IMG/VR virus record: IMGVR_UViG_3300046513_000226
Location: 1-39,834 of that record
DNA length: 39,834 nucleotides
DNA from: a virus
Reading direction: 5' to 3' (one strand)
The position numbers and the translations under genes were made by a program. Below are positions 1 to 6,625 of this stretch, in pieces (the first letter of the stretch is position 1; each line of letters opens with the position of its first letter). Below the pieces are notes generated by a model that saw nothing but the letters and a program-made list of their open reading frames with translations, had not been told where the DNA came from and ran no database searches.

Positions 1-87
1 CGCGGAACGGATCCGCCCAATCGGGCCGCGATGGGGCGGGCATCTTGAGGGGAGGCATCGAGGCGGCGCCATGGTCTGCCACTCCAC

Positions 88-342
88 TTAGTCGTCGCGG
101 TTGTAACGAGCGTTGAAGATCGGCTTCGCAAACTCTTCTTCGACGCGCTTAAAATGCCGCTCAATTTCCTCATAGATCAAGCCTTGCTCGTGCGGCCGTT
201 CTGTCAGGGTCTTAAGTACAGATTCAGCGCCAGTATAGAACATCTTCTCCAGTTCCCAGACTTGGGCGCCAGAAAGATGCCTCTCACACGCCTGTGGGTA
301 CACTACATATCTGATCTTATCGTGTAGTATGCTTGACTGCAT
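88..342 (-). CDS. Hypothetical early phage protein (84 aa)
   Basis: Small, charged, mostly helical protein that I do not recognise. It begins at an ATG preceded by GGAG eight bases upstream, which supports this start. No membrane segment or metal motif is visible; the C-terminal half is rich in Glu, Lys and Arg and could form a helix pair. It is the last gene of the leftward operon headed by the methyltransferase gene, but it is separated from its upstream neighbour by about 320 bases without a convincing intact gene, so it may have its own promoter there. Confidence 0.6.
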   Translation of the reverse strand: MQSSILHDKIRYVVYPQACERHLSGAQVWELEKMFYTGAESVLKTLTERPHEQGLIYEEIERHFKRVEEEFAKPIFNARYNRDD

Positions 343-664
343 TTATTGATCTCCAGTTGACGCAACTAGAGCTAGCCATTACCGCCGATACCGTCAAGAG
401 CCCATCAGAAAAAATTTTCTGCGATATATTGCTATTTTGCGAGTTCTTGAATTTCCCACGGTGGGAAAAAGAAAAAATGTCAACATTTCTGTCATTCGGT
501 AGAATAAGAATTCGATTGGTGAATGCTTGCATTTCCTTGGGCGATGGCGTGCATGAATCCCTTGTTCCGCAAGGTTTCAAAAGGAAATCCAAGGATTCAC
601 CCATCGATATTTGTACGGCCGGTGGGGTCTTTAATTTCCTTGGCGTTTGACACCACAAACGCGG
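343..664. other. Low-GC gap with dyads and a possible broken ORF
   Basis: No intact convincing gene. The AT content is clearly above that of the flanking genes. A perfect dyad TTTCCCAC-G-GTGGGAAA lies at 452-468, upstream of the 88-342 gene, and could be an operator. On the minus strand an ATG at 668 overlaps the stop of the upstream gene (ATGA) and opens 23 codons ending at a TGA at 597-599. The same frame then continues for 34 codons to 492. Imperfect inverted repeats built on TTTCCTTGG and CCAAGGAAA-like words occur at about 530-640. Confidence 0.4.
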
Positions 665-1054
665 TCATTCCGGTTCTTCCTCTGGATCCGGAAAGTTGTA
701 GTGCTTCCAGGCTTGAATATCGGCGAGGATGTCCACCGGGCACTTCGGGTCATATGCTTCGCTACTGATATCGACGCCATCCGGCCAATAGACCACGGCG
801 CCGCGCGGCGGATATTCGAGCCATGAGGTGCCCGCATGCCACGCGACGGTTTGCCAGTGCAGGGGATATCGAACGCCGCCATATATAGACGGTTCCGACT
901 TCCCGATCCGCATGAAGTCTTCGGCCGAATAGCGGTAGTATTTGACGAGGACGTCGCGGGCTCGCTTCGTCCAGGTTACATATTGACGGCGGGACCGGAA
1001 CACCTTCGGCAACTCGAAATCAGGTGTGACCGGGTTGGAGCGGAATAGCTTCAC
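665..1054 (-). CDS. Hypothetical early phage protein (129 aa)
   Basis: Protein of unknown function rich in aromatic residues (Tyr and Trp) with an acidic C-terminal tail ending in PDPEEEPE. I place the start at the GTG at 1054 because it overlaps the TGA of the upstream gene as GTGA, the coupling arrangement used throughout this operon; an in-frame ATG at 1093 would overlap the upstream gene by about 40 bases. No catalytic motif is apparent. It is co-transcribed with the leftward early operon. Confidence 0.65.
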   Translation of the reverse strand: MKLFRSNPVTPDFELPKVFRSRRQYVTWTKRARDVLVKYYRYSAEDFMRIGKSEPSIYGGVRYPLHWQTVAWHAGTSWLEYPPRGAVVYWPDGVDISSEAYDPKCPVDILADIQAWKHYNFPDPEEEPE

Positions 1055-1263
1055 GCGACACCGCCCTTCGCTTCGAGGTAGCGGATCTCCCATGTCGGGT
1101 GCATGTGGCTGGTGAAGGTGTCACCATCGAACCGGACATTGATCCGGCCGTTTGTGGCTGATGTGATGACGCCTTGCCTCGCGGTCCTCCCGCCGGTGTA
1201 CTCGATACGGCCGCCGCGCTTCGCTGGCACCCCGTAGTATTTGCGGACGTAAGCCATGCTCAT
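1051..1263 (-). CDS. Conserved small phage protein, SH3/KOW-like (70 aa)
   Basis: The pattern YVRKYYGVPAKRGG near the N-terminus, then G-rich beta-strand sequence and VRFDGD...HPTWEIRYL, resembles a small protein that I recall as recurrent in phages of proteobacteria, with a likely SH3-like beta barrel. The function is unknown; a nucleic-acid-binding role is a guess. The ATG at 1263 overlaps the upstream stop (ATGA), and an ATG at 1257 is the alternative. The C-terminus AKGGVA is generated by the recurring gene-junction sequence of this operon. Confidence 0.7.
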   Translation of the reverse strand: MSMAYVRKYYGVPAKRGGRIEYTGGRTARQGVITSATNGRINVRFDGDTFTSHMHPTWEIRYLEAKGGVA

Positions 1264-1484
1264 GCGGCGACCACCTTTCCGGCGGGCATCGCGTAACCAT
1301 GCTTCCTAAGCACCGCCTCAAGCGTGGTGATGGTGCCCGGCATGTCGCCGCGTGCGTCATAGGCGGAAACAACGGCATCGGCGGCTTTCAGAACTTCGGT
1401 TGCCGGTGAGGCCGCTAAACCATCCTCGAAGCCTTTTCGGTACGCGGCGAGGCGGCGGCGCTTGGTATCGCCCGGCGTGCTCAT
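1260..1484 (-). CDS. Hypothetical early phage protein (74 aa)
   Basis: Small helical protein, basic at the N-terminus (TKRRRLAAYRKGFEDGLAA) and followed by an Ala-rich helix pair. I do not recognise a family. The start codon overlaps the stop of the preceding gene, and its own stop overlaps the next start, so it is firmly embedded in the coupled operon. Residues TEVLKAADAVVSAYDARGD resemble short helical phage proteins but no activity can be inferred. Confidence 0.6.
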   Translation of the reverse strand: MSTPGDTKRRRLAAYRKGFEDGLAASPATEVLKAADAVVSAYDARGDMPGTITTLEAVLRKHGYAMPAGKVVAA

Positions 1485-1726
1485 GCGCCACCGCCGTTCT
1501 TCTCAAGCTCGGCGATAAGAGCGTCGGCGTGGGCTACGGCGTCACGAGCCAAGGCGGCGCGGTCGTCAGACCTTCCGTTGTAAACGGCGTTACCGGCGAG
1601 AAGTCCGGCCATGGCCTTGGTGGCGATGTAGGCGCGAAGCGTCATGCCATCTTGCGACGGGCTCCATTCGGTGCCGTTGGCGTTCTCGAAGTAGGGGCGA
1701 GGAAAAGCGGGGCCGCCGGTCTTCAT
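1481..1726 (-). CDS. Conserved phage protein of the TGGPAFP type (81 aa)
   Basis: Begins MKTGGPAFPRPY and contains GMTLRAYIATKAMAGLLAG followed by a helical Ala-rich region. This combination is familiar from many small early-region phage proteins of unknown function that start with TGGPAFP and carry a GMTLRDY-like box. No catalytic residues are obvious. ATGA overlap with the upstream gene supports the start. The C-terminal GGGA comes from the junction motif shared by several genes here. Confidence 0.7.
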   Translation of the reverse strand: MKTGGPAFPRPYFENANGTEWSPSQDGMTLRAYIATKAMAGLLAGNAVYNGRSDDRAALARDAVAHADALIAELEKNGGGA

Positions 1727-2022
1727 GCGTCACCGCCCTTCGGGATGAAAACGCGGATATCGTACGTTGTGCCGTCCATCATCCGATCAAAGGCGACCTT
1801 CCGGTACTCGGTGAAATCCACCTCACGTGATGCCGTGTATTTCACGGCGCCGCTTGCCTCATCTTCGCGAATGACGATGCCAGCCGCGACCAGTTCGTCC
1901 AGGGCGGCTTGCATCTCTGGCGACGGGACGCTCTTCACCATCTGGTAACGGAGCGAGGCGCCCGGTGAGAAGCCAAAGGTTGAACCGGCGACAATCGTCG
2001 CGATTTCAGAAAGGCAGCTCAT
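1723..2022 (-). CDS. Hypothetical early phage protein (99 aa)
   Basis: Unknown protein. Residues 34-60 (SPEMQAALDELVAAGIVIREDE) look like a helix followed by the wing of a winged-helix fold, which would suggest DNA binding, but the match is by eye only. It ends in PKGGDA, encoded by the 14-base coupling motif that also supplies the ribosome binding site for the next gene. Start and stop overlap both neighbours by four bases. Confidence 0.6.
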   Translation of the reverse strand: MSCLSEIATIVAGSTFGFSPGASLRYQMVKSVPSPEMQAALDELVAAGIVIREDEASGAVKYTASREVDFTEYRKVAFDRMMDGTTYDIRVFIPKGGDA

Positions 2023-2273
2023 GCGTCACCGCCTTGCGAGGCGGCGAGGATGTCAGCCGCATAGAGACGGTGCGGCCCGAAGGTGGACTCCGCATGCACC
2101 ATAGGGGCATCCGTGGCGTGCCCGGTGACCCGCGCATAAAGCCCGGCACGCGTGTTGATCCGAACCGTGGAGCCCACCGGCAAGGTTTCGACCAGGATGC
2201 GCCGAAGGGCACGGGCCGCCTTATCGAATTGCTGTGATTTGAGCGCTAGCCGCTCCAATTGATCTCTCGTCAT
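2019..2273 (-). CDS. Hypothetical early phage protein, beta-barrel-like (84 aa)
   Basis: The N-terminal half is helical (MTRDQLERLALKSQQF). The second half (PVGSTVRINTRAGLYARVTGHATD) looks like a small SH3-type barrel, followed by HRLYAADILAA. I chose the ATG at 2273 because AGAGGTG lies just upstream; longer in-frame extensions up to 2561 overlap the methyltransferase gene and have poor composition. A TTTGCAAA word lies in the short gap at 2288-2295. Function unknown. Confidence 0.6.
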   Translation of the reverse strand: MTRDQLERLALKSQQFDKAARALRRILVETLPVGSTVRINTRAGLYARVTGHATDAPMVHAESTFGPHRLYAADILAASQGGDA

Positions 2274-2310
2274 TTCGACACCTCTTATTTGCAAAACGTC
2301 AACGATGCTC

Positions 2311-2940
2311 TCAAGCGAGAGCGACCGCGCTTTCGGCATCACCGCCCCATTGCGCCGCCATTGCCTCAGCGATACCGGAGAAGAACCGGGAACGTTCGCG
2401 CCAACGATCCGGGCCGGGCGACATCCGGTGGACTCGTTGTTCCCGGCCATCAACGATGTTGGTGGGGACCAATCGAGCCAAGTTCTTGAGCCAAAAACAC
2501 GTGCGCTTCGTCTCGCCGTGGCCGAACTGCCATGGTTGAACCGATTGCGCGGGCTCCGCATAGTTCGAAATGAGCGCCTTGGCGTGGCGATGCATTACCG
2601 GGTTTTCAACGCAGATCCGCTCAATCGGCGCATTCCAGAACGCGGAGAACAAAGCGGCGCCTTCCCGCAATTCTTCTTGCATTTGCTCCGCCGTCTTTCC
2701 AGGCGGCGGCACCGAAAGCCACCTCACGCCCGAATTGCAAAGCCGGGTGCAAGGCGGATGGGCTACCATGAGCAAGTCCCATCCATCACCTAAGTAGTCT
2801 CTGGCATCACCCACGATGTGCTTGTTGCTACCGTCCTCGGCTCGCAACAGATCGCACGACCACGCGTCGTGACCACGAGCCGCGAACGCTCTTCGAACCG
2901 TTCCCGAAAACTCGCATGCTACAAGAACCCTCAATTGCAT
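2311..2940 (-). CDS. Small DNA cytosine-C5 methyltransferase-like protein
   Basis: A 209-residue protein with hallmarks of cytosine-C5 methyltransferases. There is an N-terminal AdoMet-binding strand-loop (VLVACEFSGTVRRAF, residues 5-20), an acidic end of strand two (WSCDL), the catalytic Pro-Cys loop (AHPPCTRLC, Cys64) and a VENP box (residues 111-114) equivalent to ENV. It lacks a normal-sized target recognition domain and is far shorter than Dcm-type enzymes, so specificity is unclear. It probably modifies phage DNA against host restriction. The start is uncertain: ATG at 2940 follows GAGG; ATG at 2964 is possible; one at 2988 lies inside the operator. It heads the leftward operon. Confidence 0.7.
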   Translation of the reverse strand: MQLRVLVACEFSGTVRRAFAARGHDAWSCDLLRAEDGSNKHIVGDARDYLGDGWDLLMVAHPPCTRLCNSGVRWLSVPPPGKTAEQMQEELREGAALFSAFWNAPIERICVENPVMHRHAKALISNYAEPAQSVQPWQFGHGETKRTCFWLKNLARLVPTNIVDGREQRVHRMSPGPDRWRERSRFFSGIAEAMAAQWGGDAESAVALA

Positions 2941-2972
2941 CGCATCGACCTCGCGTGTTGTCATTTTGCAAA

Positions 2973-3001
2973 CATATGCATCATGCATACCGCGTTGTCA
3001 A
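2973..3001 (-). promoter_or_regulatory. Leftward early promoter with palindromic operator
   Basis: On the minus strand a TTGACA -35 box (3001-2996) is 17 bases from CATATG (2978-2973). The spacer and -10 carry the perfect 15-bp dyad TATGCATCATGCATA (2975-2989). A TTTTGCAAAC word abuts it at 2964-2973. An operator inside a promoter spacer is the classic position for a repressor. It should drive the methyltransferase operon. Confidence 0.65.
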
Positions 3002-3029
3002 TTCGCAAACGCGGCCCGCGCGCTCCGGG

Positions 3030-3330
3030 CCAATACATCGGGAAAATACACGAAAACATACAACGAAAAATACACGCTAAGGCGCTGAATTCATTGCAAA
3101 TGTATGTTTCTATGCGATTTCGGGCGAAAACACATATCGATACACATAGGCATACAGGCATGCGCATGCATGCATAGGCACACACACATACACGTATCTT
3201 TCTTTTCTTTTTTCTATAGAAACATATATATATAATATAATCAGTGATTTAGATTGTATTTTTGGTTGTATTTTTTTGAGAAGCAAAAAATACATCGCTG
3301 AAAAAAATACAGCATTGCGGTTTTGCAAAC
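3030..3330. repeat. AT-rich repeat block, candidate origin/control region
   Basis: Non-coding and far more AT-rich than the rest. Six copies of A(4-7)TACA occur: 3043-3050, 3066-3074, 3285-3294 and 3301-3311 on the plus strand, and 3255-3263 and 3267-3277 on the minus strand. The inner copies form a hairpin (TGTATTTTTT/AAAAAATACA). Between the two groups lie an alternating purine-pyrimidine run (about 3150-3196, GCATGC and CACACACATACACG words), a pyrimidine tract (3198-3217) and an ATATATATATAATATAAT stretch (3222-3239). This combination of iterons, unwinding-prone AT tract and structured DNA resembles a replication origin; it also holds the control region for the gene at 3385. Confidence 0.5.
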
Positions 3331-3384
3331 GACCCCGCATAATTCCGGGCAATCTGAGTTCGAACCCGTTCCGATAGGTGGAAG

Positions 3385-3687
3385 ATGGAAGCGCTTATTA
3401 CCCGCAACATGACGGTGGCAAATGCCAAAGGCGAAGCCGAGACATTCGAAAAGAGCGATGAACCAATCACGATTGACGATGTCGAAACCTTCCGCCGCCT
3501 CAACCGGGCCGGTGCTGCCATCGTCTTCGTGGAAGAGGCCGGTGCCGATGAACTTGGCGCAACGGATCTGGACAAGATGACGAAGCCTAAGCTTATCGAG
3601 TACGCGAAGGCGGAGAACATCACGGTCGATGAGGCCGCGAAGAAGGATGACATTCTAGCCGCTATCAAGGCCGCTAAGGCCGCCTAA
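3385..3687 (+). CDS. Phage protein with C-terminal HeH/Rho-N-like domain (100 aa)
   Basis: The N-terminal 50 residues form acidic beta-strand sequence (VANAKGEAETFEKSDEPITIDDVETFRRL). The C-terminal 36 residues (LDKMTKPKLIEYAKAENITVDEAAKKDDILAAIKAA) are a clear helix-extended-loop-helix / Rho-N-type motif, a small fold found in several phage head and terminator-binding proteins. It may be a gpFI-like head-completion factor, since it is coupled (TAATG) to a minor tail protein, but that is inference. GGTGGAAG lies just before the ATG. Confidence 0.6.
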   Translation: MEALITRNMTVANAKGEAETFEKSDEPITIDDVETFRRLNRAGAAIVFVEEAGADELGATDLDKMTKPKLIEYAKAENITVDEAAKKDDILAAIKAAKAA

Positions 3688-4289
3688 TGGCTGGCGACAT
3701 CATCGTCAAAGCGAAGTGGGATCTTCGCGAGACAAAGGCTCTGATGCGAAAGCTATCAGGGCCTAAATTGCATCAGGCCATGAGTGTGGCAGTCAATGAC
3801 ACCGCCCGCCAGGTGGAACGCAAGGCGGAGCAACTAACCGCCAAAACCCTATCTATCCCGGCGAAACGTGCAAAGCTCGGCATCTGGATTCGCCCATACT
3901 CTCAACCGTCCACGCTTACCGCTGTTATCCGGGGTTCCGGCTCCGTTATCCCTCTCAAGGCTTTCGGTGCCAAGGAAGAGGGCGATGGCGTCACCGCGAG
4001 GATATGGGGGAATACTGTCCATCATCCCGGCGCCTTCATCTTTGGTGGTCCTGAAACAGATCATACCCGCCCACTAGGTATGGGGGGCCACGTCTTCCAC
4101 CGGCTCGGCAAACAACGCTTGCCAATCGAGAAGAGCAGGGGGGCCGCTATCTCCGAAGCCATGGCGAACGAAGCGGTGTCCAGCGCCAACGAAACCTATG
4201 GCGCCGAACGCTTGCAAGCCAACGTGCTCCGCCAGCTTGATCGTTACACCCGGTCCCGTACCGGCTCCGCGACCTCACGGAAGCGCTAG
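3687..4289 (+). CDS. Minor tail protein Z-like (tail completion)
   Basis: 200 residues that fit the prophage minor tail protein Z (GPZ) pattern. An N-terminal helical part (AMSVAVNDTARQVERKAEQLTAKTLSIP) is followed by a central beta region with IPLKAFGAKE, PGAFIFGG and HVFHRLGKQRLPIEKSRG, and then a basic C-terminus. The family acts at tail completion or the head-tail joint. The start overlaps the stop of the 3385 gene (TAATG). In related phages this gene lies inside the structural operon; here it sits alone upstream, between two leftward early blocks. Confidence 0.7.
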   Translation: MAGDIIVKAKWDLRETKALMRKLSGPKLHQAMSVAVNDTARQVERKAEQLTAKTLSIPAKRAKLGIWIRPYSQPSTLTAVIRGSGSVIPLKAFGAKEEGDGVTARIWGNTVHHPGAFIFGGPETDHTRPLGMGGHVFHRLGKQRLPIEKSRGAAISEAMANEAVSSANETYGAERLQANVLRQLDRYTRSRTGSATSRKR

Positions 4290-4501
4290 ACACGTCACCC
4301 GTTCAAGCCTATCTTGATCCTTTCGTGCCACCGTTGGCTAAATCATTGAGATCATTCATCTTTTAGAATTCACGGGTCCTTCCTACCGGGTGCCAGGATG
4401 CGGGGAACGCGGCCGCGCAAGCTTTCGCTAGCGATAGAGCAAATTCATATGGTTATGATCCTTGCATAATGCTTACCTATTTGGCTAAGTATCGAGACGC
4501 G
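4290..4501. other. Intergenic gap between convergent units
   Basis: About 210 bases with no convincing gene in any frame. It contains TTGCATAATGCTTACC-like promoter words near 4463 and the palindrome GCGGCCGC at about 4410, but no clear terminator for the rightward 3385-4289 unit. I cannot assign a function; an untranslated small RNA is possible but not supported. Confidence 0.3.
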
Positions 4502-4524
4502 AAAAACCCGGCACATCGGCCGGG
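4502..4524 (-). terminator. Intrinsic terminator of leftward block 6532-4558
   Basis: On the minus strand a perfect 6-bp stem CCCGGC/GCCGGG (4524-4519 with 4512-4507, six-base loop) is followed directly by TTTTT (4506-4502). It lies 34 bases beyond the stop of the last gene of the leftward block. Confidence 0.7.
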
Positions 4525-4557
4525 CTCTAGTGTCGGAAAGTGCTGGCTCGCAAGGGT

Positions 4558-4923
4558 TTAGCCGAACTCCGCCCGTAGTGCTTTGATCGCTTCCGCTTCG
4601 GCCTTGTCATCCCATCGGCGAAAGAAAGCGGTTACGGCACGTGTACGGAGCCCGGTGGCGATGTCTCGAAGCGTATGGCCTTCGCGTATCGTCCACCCGC
4701 TGGACGCGTTTCGGCGGAAGGCGACGTGAAGGATGCCACATATCTCGATAGCCCGCCGGTTCTGGCCATGGTGCTCCCACGCCTTGAGCGGATCCACGCG
4801 GCGCGGGAATTCCTCGCCGCACGCATAGCATAGCTTCACCGCCGAGTGCATGTAGGCGTAGCAGGAAGGGCAGCATTTGACCGGTGTCTGATGGTCCAGG
4901 CGGGCGCGGTTGATGATAGTCAT
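4558..4923 (-). CDS. Zinc-ribbon early phage protein (121 aa)
   Basis: Contains a four-cysteine zinc-ribbon signature near the N-terminus: CCPSC (residues 17-21) and CYAC about 15 residues later, followed by EEFPRRVDPLKAWEHHG. The C-terminal half is helical and basic (RTRAVTAFFRRWDD). Likely a nucleic-acid-binding accessory protein; the family is not recognised. I use the ATG at 4923, which overlaps the upstream stop (ATGA). It is the last gene before the terminator. Confidence 0.65.
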   Translation of the reverse strand: MTIINRARLDHQTPVKCCPSCYAYMHSAVKLCYACGEEFPRRVDPLKAWEHHGQNRRAIEICGILHVAFRRNASSGWTIREGHTLRDIATGLRTRAVTAFFRRWDDKAEAEAIKALRAEFG

Positions 4924-5285
4924 GCGTCGCCCCGCATGATGGAGTCTGCCTTGGCGGCGTCCCCATGGTCGCCGCACAACAGAAGATAGTCGGCGCACCG
5001 CTTGCGCTCGGCGAGGATGGCGAGAGCGATAGCCACATGACCGTCGCCGCCAATCATGTCATAGCAGCATTTCATGGCCGCCGTCTGGACATCGGGCGGG
5101 ATGTCAACGAGCGGAGATTCCGGCACCTCTTGAATGTTAATATCGCCGGGGTCGCATGACTCCATAATCGCAACGGCTTGCGCTTCGGGGTAGCGCCCCG
5201 CCTCAGCTATATTTGCGGTATAGCCTTGTTCGTTCGGCCGGTAGAAATAGCCGCGTTTGCGGATAAGGAAGAGCTTGCCCGTCAC
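4920..5285 (-). CDS. Hypothetical early phage protein (121 aa)
   Basis: Begins at a GTG (5285) overlapping the upstream TGA as GTGA. The N-terminal section GKLFLIRKRGYFYRPNEQGYTANIAEAGRYPEAQAV has the look of small phage proteins with a short beta sheet ('YRPN..GYT...EAG.Y...EA'). The C-terminal half is helical with several Cys residues. It ends MRGDA, encoded by a degenerate copy of the operon's junction motif. No activity can be assigned. Confidence 0.65.
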   Translation of the reverse strand: MTGKLFLIRKRGYFYRPNEQGYTANIAEAGRYPEAQAVAIMESCDPGDINIQEVPESPLVDIPPDVQTAAMKCCYDMIGGDGHVAIALAILAERKRCADYLLLCGDHGDAAKADSIMRGDA

Positions 5286-5533
5286 GCGTCACCGCCTTCC
5301 GGGAAGAGCATGGCTTGCCACTCGCCGCGAGCGTGGGCGTGCTCTGGCTTCTCCATTTCAAAGGCGATGTAGCCCCATTGTGTCGGGTGCGGCTTCATGT
5401 GCTCAGCGATGGCCACCAGCACGGCCGCTTGCTCTTCGCTGGACATCGCGGCGAAGACCATGCCGAAGGTGTCCGGGTCGGCTTCGATAAACACCGGCGC
5501 GTTGGCTCTGATATCAACCTTGATCTTACTCAT
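5282..5533 (-). CDS. Hypothetical early phage protein (83 aa)
   Basis: Small acidic protein, mostly helical, with residues MSSEEQAAVLVAIAEHMKPHPTQWGYIAFEMEKP that resemble short conserved phage proteins of unknown function. The ATG at 5533 lies within the last codons of the upstream membrane-protein gene (8-base overlap), so translation is probably coupled. It ends FPEGGDA through a good copy of the 14-base junction motif. A longer in-frame start at 5665 would overlap the neighbour fully and is unlikely. Confidence 0.65.
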   Translation of the reverse strand: MSKIKVDIRANAPVFIEADPDTFGMVFAAMSSEEQAAVLVAIAEHMKPHPTQWGYIAFEMEKPEHAHARGEWQAMLFPEGGDA

Positions 5534-5720
5534 CGGCGGAATCCTTTGGGCCGATGGTCCGGTAAACATCGGCGGCCACCATGGCGGGCCACAACATGCA
5601 CGCCACGGCAAACGCGCCGCTTCCCGCTGGCGGCAACGGCTTGTTGTGGTTCTTCGAGTAGGCAACCACGATGCCGATGCCGATAGCGAAATAGATGATG
5701 AAGGCGAGTGCGTTCCTCAT
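5526..5720 (-). CDS. Small membrane protein, two predicted TM segments (64 aa)
   Basis: Residues 4-20 (ALAFIIYFAIGIGIVVA) form a clear membrane helix. A second weaker hydrophobic segment (AFAVACMLWPAMVAADVY) follows a short loop containing KNHNKPLPP. The function is unknown; small early membrane proteins of temperate phages can act in superinfection exclusion or host takeover, but nothing here decides this. ATGA overlap with the upstream gene supports the start. Confidence 0.6.
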   Translation of the reverse strand: MRNALAFIIYFAIGIGIVVAYSKNHNKPLPPAGSGAFAVACMLWPAMVAADVYRTIGPKDSADE

Positions 5721-6532
5721 GCTTCCCCGCCTTCCGAAACCTTGGCCACGAAGTACCGGGTCGGGACATCACCACGGCCGCGCTCGCACTCGATAGCGTA
5801 GCCAACGGCGCCGAGTTGCTTGCGAAGGGTTCCGGCGATGTAGCCGCGCAAGGTGTGGCGCTGCCATCCGGTGGCAGTTTCAAGCTCGGCTTGTGTGGCG
5901 CCGTCATCCCGCCGCATAAGATCAAGCACGATTTTTTTCTTACTGATCTTTTTGGCTTCAACCTTGTTGCCACGGGTGTCCCGCGTCCCGGCATTCTTCT
6001 CGCCTTCGATGCGCTGGCGGCGAAGGGCGCGCCGGGCATCGATCTCTTCGCGGGTCGATACCACCGGCGGCGGAAGTTCGGCGGCGAGCTTGGCTAGCTC
6101 CGGGCGGCTCGCGATGGTGGCGGCATCGAACACGAGTGGTTCCGCCACGGACTCAAGGTCGCCGGTGGTCAACGGCTCCACAGTATCGAACGCGGCTTTC
6201 AGGCCGGACGCATCATTGACGGGCTCGCCGGTTTCATCGTCCACCCATACGCAATGCTTGGCCACCTCTTCGGTTAGAACTGCCGCCGCTTCTTCTTCGT
6301 TGGCGACCTCGCCGGTGTCCAAGCCATGAATGACGGCAATGGCGCCGTAGCTATCGAACACCATCACGCGGAAGCTATCGCAAACCTCGCCAATGATGCG
6401 GATCGCCGGATACCATTCGCGGGCGCCGTCTTCGATTTCGACCGGCTCGATAACCTCGATATGATCCGGATGCTTCGCGGCGATGCCACGGGCGAAGCGC
6501 TTGGCGTTGCTCTTCACGTTAAAGGATTTCAT
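5717..6532 (-). CDS. DUF3489-containing early protein (271 aa)
   Basis: First gene of the second leftward block. The N-terminal about 80 residues are a mixed alpha/beta region (MKSFNVKSNAKRFARGIAAK...), the middle is acidic and low in complexity, and the C-terminus (about residues 195-265: KKKIVLDLMRRDDGATQAELETATGWQRHTLRGY...) is a DUF3489-type winged helix-turn-helix. That suggests a DNA-binding, possibly regulatory role. I chose the ATG at 6532; an extension to 6745 would cover the divergent promoter region and terS. Its promoter region carries an operator shared with terS. Confidence 0.7.
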   Translation of the reverse strand: MKSFNVKSNAKRFARGIAAKHPDHIEVIEPVEIEDGAREWYPAIRIIGEVCDSFRVMVFDSYGAIAVIHGLDTGEVANEEEAAAVLTEEVAKHCVWVDDETGEPVNDASGLKAAFDTVEPLTTGDLESVAEPLVFDAATIASRPELAKLAAELPPPVVSTREEIDARRALRRQRIEGEKNAGTRDTRGNKVEAKKISKKKIVLDLMRRDDGATQAELETATGWQRHTLRGYIAGTLRKQLGAVGYAIECERGRGDVPTRYFVAKVSEGGEA

Positions 6533-6567
6533 TCGAACCGACTCCGTTGCGGTTTGTTGAGTTTGTA

Positions 6568-6609
6568 TTTTGCAAACGCTGGTATAATGCAAACTATGCA
6601 TGATGTATA
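6568..6609 (+). promoter_or_regulatory. Divergent promoter/operator region terS vs 6532 gene
   Basis: A TATAAT box (6583-6588) faces terS, with the 15-bp operator TATGCATGATGTATA (6595-6609, one mismatch from the perfect dyad) around the expected start point. TTTTGCAAAC lies at 6568-6577. Leftward, TATACA (-35-like, within the operator) and TATACC are 17 bases apart. A repressor bound here could silence both packaging/late genes and the second early block. Confidence 0.55.
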
Positions 6610-6625
6610 GAGCAAAGATCAAACG

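Noticed and set aside
333-650. Plus-strand frame of about 105 codons in the 343-664 gap
   Set aside because: Unrelated to operon direction, no ribosome binding site, and atypical composition; the gap is better explained as regulatory sequence with a possible broken minus-strand gene.
3150-3240. CRISPR-like or tandem array in the repeat-rich block
   Set aside because: Repeats are 8-11 bases, irregularly spaced and in both orientations, without spacers of equal length.
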